Origin: Euleptes europaea
Taxonomy: Eukaryota; Chordata; Lepidosauria; Squamata; Sphaerodactylidae
Direction of reading: 5' to 3'
Assembly (NCBI RefSeq): GCF_029931775.1
Contig: NW_026612052.1
Span: 310,001 to 374,000, forward strand
DNA: 64,000 nucleotides
This document shows positions 56,427-64,000 of the stretch, one piece after another. Numbering within the stretch: the stretch's first letter is position 1; every line of letters starts with the position of its first letter. Below the pieces are notes generated by a model, which saw only the letters and a list, made by a program, of their open reading frames with translations, was not told the origin of the DNA and did not search any database. The position numbers were made by a program, and so were the translations under genes.

Positions 56427-57239
56427 CTCCTTAGACTGAAGGAAGGATTCAAAATGGCTGAATAGAGTGATAAGATATAAGGTATATTTGAGTCCAGTAG
56501 TACTTTTGACTCTTGCAAGCTTATCACAAAAATCTTGTTTGATGTTAAGGTGCTACTGGACTCAACTCTTGCTGTACTACTGCAGACCAACATGGTTTTA
56601 TTTTGAGTCTGTCCTAGGAAAGCTATATTGACCTGGAAAAAAGTGTTAGGAAAATTCTTTTATCAGAGGTTATGAATCGTATGATTATGGCTGGTGAAAG
56701 TCAATTAAGGCACACGCATAGGTAAACTTGAGTCTAAAACAATAAATCCTTACTACATCTCTCTAGTTCCCTAAGTGTGCCAGAAAAGAACTGGCAGGAA
56801 TCTAAACTTAAGCACATGGCATCTCTAAAATACAAAGTTGCCCCATCCTCTCTGGTTGAGATCCAAAAAATAACTGATACTGCTCTTTCTTCTTAGACAA
56901 AGAAAGAGCTGTAACATGCAGATTTTTGGGTACGTGACCAACAACATGTTTACAACTGATCCTCACTGACCAATAGCTAATTGACACATTGGAGATTACA
57001 TTACCTTCTTGAACTGGTCAGCATAAATGCAATTAATTTAACGCTTGTCTGTCTGACATGTAACGAAGCTCGCTATCTATTCCCCAACAAAAAGCTCATT
57101 TTATGTTTTTGCTTTCAATGCTTTTTTTTCTTTTTTTCTTTTTTTTTGCTTTGATGGATTAATTTGATTAATTATTATTAATGGTTAGTTCTACAAGAGT
57201 TTTTGTACTCTGGTGTGACTACTCGAGTGCAGAAGAGAG

Positions 57240-57560
57240 ACAGCACCTATTTATTCATTTCCTTTTTAATGCCATCTTTCCCCTCAACCAAGGACCTCCA
57301 AGGGGATGAACAACCAAAAAACATGAAAACCAACTTTAAAAATACATATATAAAAATTAAAAACAATTAACACACATAAAGGGGATTCAGAGTTGGTGAA
57401 AGAATACCAAGCAAAATAGAAAGGATGTCACCTACTGTTGGAAGATAACAATCAAGGGAGATAGACACATCTCCCTGGGGAGTTCCGTGGTTTTGGTGCC
57501 ATGATGGAGAAGAACCTTTATCCCATCTATCCTGAAGATGACCTTTCATGTGGCATGTAT
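57240..57560 (-). mobile_element. LINE-like fragment, minus strand
   Basis: TATTTATTCATTTCC with CCAAGGACCTCCAAGGGGAT resembles the LINE 3' end at 13998. GGTTTTGGTGCCATGATGG resembles the 14200-14420 stretch in array unit 1. Confidence 0.4.
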
Positions 57561-57834
57561 GCTCCTGCTAAAAAGCCATCCACACATGGGGACCATTGCC
57601 ATGTATTTTTTCTTTAAAAGAATAATGTGACTATTAATACAATATTGCACATTCCAAATTTAACACAATACATATGTGCTTTTGTTTTCCATATTCCCAC
57701 TGTAAAATAAAAGACTCATAGGAGTCAGCCTTAAAGCTTCCTATCCGTCACAATGCTTCCTTTCTCCACAAACGTTTCATTTCATAATGGAACAACTAAC
57801 CAGTTGTCAATTTTTGTTTTCTGTTTTCACAGCA

Positions 57835-58776
57835 ATGGAAAACCAGACAGCAGTGCAGGAGTTCATTCTCCTTGGACTAACAAAAGACCACCAAAAGCAA
57901 CACATTCTCTTTCTATTTTTTCTGCTGATCTACATAGCCAGCTTATTGGGGAATGGAGCCATTTTGGCTGTAGCGCTGGCAGAACCATGCCTCCACACCC
58001 CTATGTACTTTTTTCTCGGCAATCTCTCCTGGTTGGACATATGCAGTTCTACTGTTACTGTGCCCAAAATGCTAAGTGGATTCCTAGTGAAGCCCCAGGC
58101 AATTTCTTTCATTGGGTGCCTGACTCAGCTGCACTTTTTCCACTTCCTGGGAAGCAGTGAAGGCATCCTCCTAGGTGTGATGGCATTCGATCGTTGTGTG
58201 GCTATCTGCAACCCTCTGCGTTACACCATCATCATGAATAAATGGACTTGCCTTCTGCTGGCCGGGGCCACCTGGACTGCTGGTTTCTTTCATGCCCTGA
58301 TGCATACAGTTCTCGCTTCCCACCTCTGGTTCTGTGGCCCCAATCATGTCCAGCACTTCTTCTGTGACATCAAACCCCTGCTACAATTGGCCTGCAGTAG
58401 TACTGCCCTCAACCTCAGTCTTCTTAATATTGTCACTGGTTCCATTGCTCTGGGCGCCTTCTTCCTCACCCTTCTCTCCTACCTCTACATCGTATCCTTC
58501 CTGTTCTTCAAAGTACAGTCCTGGAAGAGCCGTAGGAAAGCCCTCACTACTTGTGCCTCCCACCTGACGGTTGTGGCTCTCTTGTACGTTCCGGTGCTTT
58601 CCAACTACATGCTTGCATCTTATGGTGAATCGGCTGAAAGAGAGATGATCGTCACTATATTGTATAGTGCAATCACCCCAGTTTTGAATCCTCTAATTTA
58701 TACCCTTAGGAATCAAGAGGTCAAATTGGCTCTGAAAAAAATGTTGACCAGGAAACATCTGTCTGGAAGAACGTGA
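57835..58776 (+). CDS. OR-8: olfactory receptor, family 12D-like, with DRC in place of DRY
   Basis: This is a 313-residue odorant receptor. MENQTAVQEF starts two bases after the acceptor CTGTTTTCACAG. GN, LHTPMYFFLGNLS, KALTTCASH and PLIYTLRN are intact and the frame is open. It is the most diverged of the OR-6 to OR-9 group (SWLDICSSTV in TM2, HTVLASHLWF before ECL2). The end of TM3 reads MAFDRCVAIC: the tyrosine of the DRY motif is cysteine. DRY tyrosine is almost invariant in ORs, but D and R, the residues that matter most for G-protein coupling, are kept, so function is possible. Confidence 0.95.
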   Translation: MENQTAVQEFILLGLTKDHQKQHILFLFFLLIYIASLLGNGAILAVALAEPCLHTPMYFFLGNLSWLDICSSTVTVPKMLSGFLVKPQAISFIGCLTQLHFFHFLGSSEGILLGVMAFDRCVAICNPLRYTIIMNKWTCLLLAGATWTAGFFHALMHTVLASHLWFCGPNHVQHFFCDIKPLLQLACSSTALNLSLLNIVTGSIALGAFFLTLLSYLYIVSFLFFKVQSWKSRRKALTTCASHLTVVALLYVPVLSNYMLASYGESAEREMIVTILYSAITPVLNPLIYTLRNQEVKLALKKMLTRKHLSGRT

Positions 58777-59797
58777 AACTATCTTGTCTTTCCCTATCGT
58801 TCTATGTATCTGTCTGCCCATTTTTCTGTCTTCTCTTACCAACATCCTATTACACTCTTGTATGACCAACAAGCGCAGCCCAGAATTGGAAGTCATAATT
58901 GCCAGTAGCCTTCTTAAGTTCCTTAGGAGAAATTAAATAGGCTGCAAACTGTGATATACATGATGAGCATGGTTAGCATCAAACTCCTTCACATACAATT
59001 TATTATTCATTAATTCATAAATTCAATTAGATTTATATCCTGCTCTTTCCTGACTACAGTCAGGCTCAGGGTGGCAAACAACCAAAATAATACAATCAGT
59101 TAAAAGTACGTACTATACAAATATAAACTATAATTATTAATTTTAAAATTCCAATTGTTGCCCTTAATGTTAAATACAATGACTTGGGGGGGGGGGATAA
59201 AGGGAAGGGAAGGCAGAAACAAACAAACAAAAAAACCTCAAAACAACTGAGGAAATGGAAATAAAAGTAGAAGTAGGGAGGCCAGCTGCAACACATACAT
59301 AGTTTGCTGGGAATTATACAACTACCTGTTTGCCAGTCCTTTTAATTGGAAATGCCAGGGAGTGAACATGGATCTTTTGCAGCCCAAACAGATGCTGTAC
59401 CACTGACCCACAGCCCCTAGATGCTTGGGGTTGGGGAATGACATCTCATGGTATGAACCACCCAATCCTAATTTTATACACATATTCCATTGTACTATAT
59501 GGTATTAGGGGACATTCCTTCTTTGCAATTTAGCATCCCTAGGGGGGCACAGGTACTTTGTATGAGATAAAGCTCAGATTAATCCCTCAACCCATTTCAA
59601 TTTGAACATAGAGCCTTTACATCATCTGGGATGGATGGTTGAGGAAGTGCGGTTCCACAATCGTTATCTTCCCCATCTGAGATATTATACAGTATTATCA
59701 GCAAAAGCAATTTCTTCTTTATTATTCTTTGTACACATAAAAGCTGTTTTGCTACATCTCCACCCCTTGTCTGGGGGTGTACTGATACACTCCCTTT

Positions 59798-59975
59798 GTA
59801 TGCCATCAAGTCACAGCTGATTTATGGTGATCCGTCAGGGATTTCATGGCAAGAGACATTCTAAGGTGGTTTGCCATTGCCTGCTTTTGCGTTGGCTGAG
59901 AGAGTTCAGGGAGAGTTATGACCAGCCCAAGGTCTCCCAGCAGCCTTAACCACTACATCACATTGACTCTGATAC
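59798..59975 (-). mobile_element. SINE with Bov-B-like tail, minus strand
   Basis: GCCATCAAGTCACAGCTGAT is the Bov-B-like tail in reverse; AGGTGGTTTGCCATTGCCTG is the body. The head CTTAACCACTACATCACATT is the reverse of a tRNA A-box region. Confidence 0.75.
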
Positions 59976-60102
59976 ATTAGTGAGTATCATATCTGCTACT
60001 GAAAAGAACACCTTGTACTATCTAACTTTTGTGACTGGTTAATCCCACATTTTTGCTGCAAGCATGAATGACTGGAGAGTTCTGCAGCAAATACACATGA
60101 GC

Positions 60103-60309
60103 ACATGAAACTGCCTCATACCGAATCTGACCCTTGGTCCATCAAAGTCAGTATTGTCTACTCAGACCAGCAGTGGCTCTCCAGGGTCTCAGGCGGAGGT
60201 CTTTCACATCACCTACTTGCCTAGTCCCTTTAACTGGAGATGCCGGGATTGAACCTGAGACCATAAGGAAACCAAGCAGATGCTCTACCATTGAGCCACG
60301 GCCCCTCCC
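60103..60309 (-). mobile_element. tRNA-derived SINE, minus strand (duplicate of 50250)
   Basis: Same A and B boxes in reverse complement (GTGGCTCAATGGTAGAGC and CAGGTTCAATCCCGGC). Its flanks are shared with 50250, so it was copied with the spacer. Confidence 0.8.
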
Positions 60310-60539
60310 TGTGGCAAATAATGATAGAATGTGCCTTCAACTCTGTAACAGAGGTGGTTGCAAAAGCACCCCTGTTTGGGCAGAAATGTACTTCCCATAG
60401 CTTTCCCACTTAGTAGGAAAAGCCCAGATATTTATATTTCTGTATCCAATTGCTAGCAAAGACCCAGAAGCTCAGACAGTAAAAAAAAAAAAGCAGGCAT
60501 TTTTGCATATTTGTTAAGAATATTTTATTATCAAACATT

Positions 60540-60980
60540 TTAAAAGTTATCTCTCCAGATACATAATCAATGGTTTACGTTTTTCATACCCAAAGGGACT
60601 CTTTTTGGGGCTCCTAAGCTGTCTCACCCAAAGGACGAATCGTCTCGAAATAACTTGTTTCCCCAAGGAGATGTGGAATGTTTTAGAATGCATAAACATG
60701 ATCCATGAGTGTTCTTCACTGGTCCCGAGAAGCTACAGCACACTCTTCCACTCTTCTAACAGTTGATGAAAATTGCTCATTTTTGCCTCGCTCTGTGAAT
60801 GTGATTTTATATATTGGTTTACTATCTCGTATGAAAAAAAGAACACAGCTTATGCAGGTAGGATATGATTTTCATGCTCTTTTGTATGTGGTATGTGGGT
60901 GCAATCATTGCCAGTCATATGACTGCTATGCTTGGTTCCATGTTGTCCCTTACCTGGCCACATTGCAAAAAGGGAGGAAA
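60540..60980 (+). promoter_or_regulatory. Conserved upstream block E (candidate first exon/promoter of OR-9)
   Basis: Near copy of block C, with ACTATCTCGTATGAAAAA and CTTATGCAG followed by donor-like GTAGGATATG at 60858. Confidence 0.35.
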
Positions 60981-61129
60981 TATTAGTTAAATTCAGCGAC
61001 AAAATTGAGGGAAATCCTGCAAAATACTGTGGTTGTTAGGAGTCTTTCAGTACCACCCTAAGAAGGTCTACTCAAAGTTCTATTCAGGGTTTACCAAAAA
61101 ATTCAGGCCCATTATAGTCTATGGGGATT

Positions 61130-61625
61130 TTTTCGAAGCTCCTATGGGCTTCCTGATTTTCTGCCAGCTCTCAATCCATAAGAGGACTTGTCTTTTTACC
61201 CCATGACTATGAAGTCTGCTTAGCGGTCTTTGGTGGGGGGCTTTGTCAAAAGCCTTTTGGAAATACAAATACACAATGTCTACAGGCTCATTCCTGTCCA
61301 CTTTCAAAAAACTCTAGTAGGTTAGTGAGACAGGACCTATCTTTACAGAAGCCATGTTGGGTTTTGCTTAACAGGCCTTTCCCTTCTATATGCTTGACAA
61401 TTCTATCTTTAATAATGTTTTCCATCAATTTACCTGGAACAGACGTTAAGCTAATTGGCCTATACTTTTCTGGGTCCCCCAGAACCTTTTTTATAAATGG
61501 GTGTTACATTGGCCATTCTCCAGTCCTCTGGTACAGCGGCTGATCTAGGGGACATGTCAAGGCAAGTTCCCATTTGAGTTCTTGAAGAATTCTAGGATGA
61601 ATACGATCTGGTCCCAGTGACGTGT
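61130..61625 (-). mobile_element. CR1 LINE reverse transcriptase fragment
   Basis: On the minus strand the translation includes DWRMANVTPIYKKG-like text, then PVDIVYLYFQKAFDKAPHQR (close to the CR1 RT motif VDVVYLDFSKAFDTVPH) and HGVKRQVLLWIESW. Frame changes break it. Confidence 0.88.
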
Positions 61626-61932
61626 TAATTTGTGTAGTGGTTAAGAGCAGCAGACTCTAATCTGGTGAACTGGGTTGGTTTCCCCAATCCTACACATGAA
61701 GCCAGCTGGGTGATCTTGGACTAGTCACGGTTCAAGCTCTCTCAGCCTTACCTACCTCACAAGGTGTCTGTTGTGGGGAGAGGAAGGGAAGGAGAATGTA
61801 AGCTAGTTTGATTCTTTTTCTCTTTAAAAAGAGAGAAAACCAGCATATAAAAACAACTCTTCTTCTTCTTCTTCTTCTTCTTCTTCTTCTTCTTCTTCTT
61901 CTTCTTCTTCTTCTTCTTCTTCTTCTTCTTCT
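61626..61932 (+). mobile_element. tRNA-derived SINE with long (TTC)n tail, before OR-9
   Basis: The head starts GTGTAGTGGTTAAGAGCAGC; the body has CTCACAAGGTGTCTGTTGTG. The tail is about 25 TTC units (61858-61932). It is homologous in position to the SINE before OR-7. Confidence 0.88.
61858..61932 (+). repeat. (TTC)n microsatellite (SINE tail)
   Basis: Uninterrupted TTC repeat, which gives false arginine- or lysine-rich ORFs on the minus strand. Confidence 0.97.
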
Positions 61933-62103
61933 CAAGAAAGCATGTTTTATGTTTATACGACTCCCTTGGGTGGTGACTTAAATGCCTCATAACAACTAAC
62001 ACAAAAGATTCATAACTACCTCTGACAACCGTTTATCTTTTAAAGCTTTACATTTTATCAGGGAATCACTGGCTAGAATTCATTGTTTTCTATTTCCACA
62101 GCA

Positions 62104-63045
62104 ATGGTGAACCAGACTGAAGTGCATGAATTCATTCTCCAGGGTTTGACACACGACCGCAGAGAGCAATACACTCTCTTTCTGATGTTCCTGATGCTCT
62201 ACTTGGCCAGTTTGTTGGGAAACGGAGCCATTCTGGCTGTAGCTATAGCTGAGCCTCGGCTCCACACTCCCATGTATTTCTTTCTAGGCAATCTTTCCTG
62301 CCTGGACATGTGCTATTCCACTGTTACTGTGCCCAAAATGCTGAGTGGCTTCTTAACAGAACACCAAGCCATTTCTTTCATTGGATGTTTGACTCAGTTG
62401 CATTTCTTTTACTTCCTGGGTGGCGGTGAGGGCATCTTGTTGGGGGTCATGGCATTCGATCGCTACGTGGCTATCTGCAACCCTCTGCGTTACACCGTCA
62501 TCATGAATAAATGGACTTGCCTTCTGCTAGCTGGGGCCACCTGGGTTGCTGGCTTCTCTCATGCCCTGATGCACACTGTGATGACCTCTCAGTTATGGTT
62601 CTGTGGCCCTAAACATGTCCAGCACTTCCTCTGTGACATCAAGCCCCTGCTGAAATTGGCCTGCAGTAGTACCGCCCTCAACCTCAGCCTCCTTAATATT
62701 GGCTCTGGCTGCATTGCTCTGGGTGGCTTCTTCCTCACTCTTTTCTCCTACTTCTATATCATATCCTTCCTGTTCTTCAAAGTCCAGTCCTGGAAGAGCC
62801 GTTGGAAAGCCTTCTCTACTTGTGCCTCCCATCTGACAGTTGTGGCTCTCTTGTATGTCCCAGTTCTGTCCAACTACGTGTTTGCATCTGTTGGGGAATC
62901 TGCTAAAAGGGAGATGATCATCACTGTATTGTACAGTGCAGTCACTCCAGTTTTGAACCCTCTCATCTACACACTAAGAAATCAGGAGGTAAAATCTGCT
63001 CTGAAAAAAATGTTCAGCCAGAAATATTTGTTTGGAAGGATATGA
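62104..63045 (+). CDS. OR-9: olfactory receptor, family 12D-like, intact
   Basis: This is a 313-residue odorant receptor. MVNQTEVHEFILQG starts two bases after CTATTTCCACAG. It is a mosaic of its siblings. The N-terminal and TM4 parts follow OR-6 (MVNQ, NKWTCLLLAGATWVAGFSHA), while TM5 and the following loop follow OR-7 (GGFFLTLFSYFYIISFLFFK). The ECL2 start FCGPKHVQHFLCD has K as in OR-5. All landmarks are intact. Confidence 0.96.
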   Translation: MVNQTEVHEFILQGLTHDRREQYTLFLMFLMLYLASLLGNGAILAVAIAEPRLHTPMYFFLGNLSCLDMCYSTVTVPKMLSGFLTEHQAISFIGCLTQLHFFYFLGGGEGILLGVMAFDRYVAICNPLRYTVIMNKWTCLLLAGATWVAGFSHALMHTVMTSQLWFCGPKHVQHFLCDIKPLLKLACSSTALNLSLLNIGSGCIALGGFFLTLFSYFYIISFLFFKVQSWKSRWKAFSTCASHLTVVALLYVPVLSNYVFASVGESAKREMIITVLYSAVTPVLNPLIYTLRNQEVKSALKKMFSQKYLFGRI

Positions 63046-64000
63046 ATCTATTCTGTCTGTGTGTGTTTCCTGTCCCCACATTTCTATTATGGACTTGACT
63101 GTCCAAGATACATTCAGTATGTAATATAGGCATACGTGATTGTCAGTGGCCCTACTTGAGTGACTTCAGGGTATGCAAACTGAATTATCACAGTGAACAG
63201 GATTAAGGCTACCCCAGTTGTTTTGTCCTTGATTTTCCCCCCAAGTAAATGAGAGCCAGTGTGGTATAGTGATTAAGATGTCAGAGTAGGACCTGGAAAC
63301 CCAGGCTGGAGGTCTCTCCTGCCTCAGCATAAGCAGGAGGCATCTGAAGGCATCTTTGTTTTGTGGCAGGTAAGCGTCCTGCTTGGGGAAGGCATGTGTC
63401 TCCCTGGGAGGAGGATCCAGGGCTGGGCGAGCTTATCAGGCTTTCCAGATGGCTGCTTCCACTAGTCACCTTGTTTCCTCCCCCCAGCGACCCTCCCCAC
63501 CCACCCCAGAGCCTCGCCACTGATCAGCTGTTTGGCAGGGAGGCAGGGAGGCAGGGCTGCTCTTTTTCCAGCACCCCATTGGGCCACCCCAAACAAACCC
63601 AACCAGACATCATCATGTAGATGACGCTGATCGCAGCCCCCAGCCCTGCCTCCCTAAATCCCCCGTCCACCAGCTGAGAGTCAGAAGGCAACATGAACAG
63701 TAGGTGTTTTATTGCTCGCCATAAGGGGGCAGTTGGGAACCCTACCCTCAACCCATTTCAATTTGAATATAGTCAGAGCCTTTACATCTTCTTGGCTGGA
63801 TGGTTGAGGAGGTGCGGTTCCACAATCCTAATCTTCCCAATCTGTGATATTATACAGTATGCTATGTTCCAGCAATGCCTTTTTAAATTATTTTTTACAC
63901 ATAAAAGCATCTCCACCCCCTTGTATGTGGGTGTAATGATACATTGTGTATGTGCATATGTGCCATTAAGTCACAGCTGACTTACAACAACCCCATATGG
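63046..64000. other. Downstream flank of OR-9 to window end
   Basis: 63050-63250 is homologous to the OR-6 downstream flank. A SINE head (GAGCCAGTGTGGTATAGTG) lies at 63251-63305. 63310-63735 is a GC-rich, unassigned segment. 63740-64000 is a duplicate of 59580-59830 and ends in a Bov-B-tailed SINE cut by the window edge. No exon was seen. Confidence 0.6.

Larger units (their letters stand above)
54232..57834. other. Spacer between OR-7 and OR-8
   Basis: Non-coding. Contents: unclassified repeat (about 54400-54690), G run near 54793, block D (55030-55480), a small inverted-repeat element (55508-55690), a TTGCCA hAT-like element (56209-56426), a repeat with AAGGTGCTACTGGACTC (56480-56600) and a LINE-like piece (57240-57560). 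Confidence 0.6.
58777..62103. other. Spacer between OR-8 and OR-9
   Basis: Non-coding. Contents: LINE tail (about 59030-59100), a SINE remnant near 59330-59420, a Bov-B-tailed SINE (59798-59975), a tRNA-SINE (60103-60309), block E (60540-60980), a CR1 reverse transcriptase piece (61130-61625), and a tRNA-SINE with a long TTC tail (61626-61932). The stretch 59980-61140 is homologous to 50130-51260. Confidence 0.6.

Noticed and set aside
61732-62002. Poly-arginine and poly-lysine ORFs on the minus strand
   Set aside because: They are frames of the (TTC)n SINE tail.
1-64000. CRISPR array, operon-like or bacterial features
   Set aside because: The window is vertebrate DNA with introns and SINE/LINE repeats; no regularly spaced short repeats of CRISPR type exist.

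Overview
The window is vertebrate genomic DNA, most likely from a squamate reptile (a lizard or gecko rather than a snake; the species cannot be told). Three things point there: a six-exon vomeronasal type-2 receptor (V2R) gene, a dense cluster of single-coding-exon olfactory receptor (OR) genes, and a squamate-style repeat mix. That mix contains CR1, L2-like and Bov-B LINEs, tRNA-derived SINEs (some with a (TTC)n tail, some with a Bov-B-like tail), 5S-rRNA-derived SINEs and short hAT-type elements.

Layout. Bases 1-3720 are repeat-rich intergenic DNA. Bases 3721-12274 hold one V2R gene on the minus strand. All six exons can be placed with splice sites, including a 124-bp exon 5 that has no long ORF, and they join in frame to 861 codons plus stop. 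Bases 12.3-14.2 kb are intergenic. Bases 14.2-38.3 kb are a tandem array of four units of about 5.3-6.6 kb, each with one intact OR gene (OR-1 to OR-4, plus strand). The last two units are almost identical and encode identical proteins. A fifth OR (OR-5, 41.26-42.20 kb) and an OR pseudogene fragment (about 42.87-43.20 kb) follow. Bases 47.4-63.1 kb carry four more intact ORs (OR-6 to OR-9) with mosaic, duplicated spacers.

All nine ORs are on the plus strand, about 312-313 residues long, and resemble mammalian family 12 subfamily D. Each has a splice acceptor just before its ATG, as expected for a coding exon joined to upstream non-coding exon(s). V2R and OR proteins are chemosensory G-protein-coupled receptors of vomeronasal and main olfactory neurons, so the window is a chemoreceptor cluster growing by tandem duplication.

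The most unusual content lies downstream of OR-2, OR-3 and OR-4. A ~580-bp insertion with an 8-bp target-site duplication and one recognisable hAT terminus carries what looks like the first coding exon, with its splice donor, of a phosphorylase kinase alpha subunit gene (PHKA1/2). The matching site after OR-1 is empty. This looks like a non-autonomous hAT element that captured a host exon and was then amplified with the OR array.
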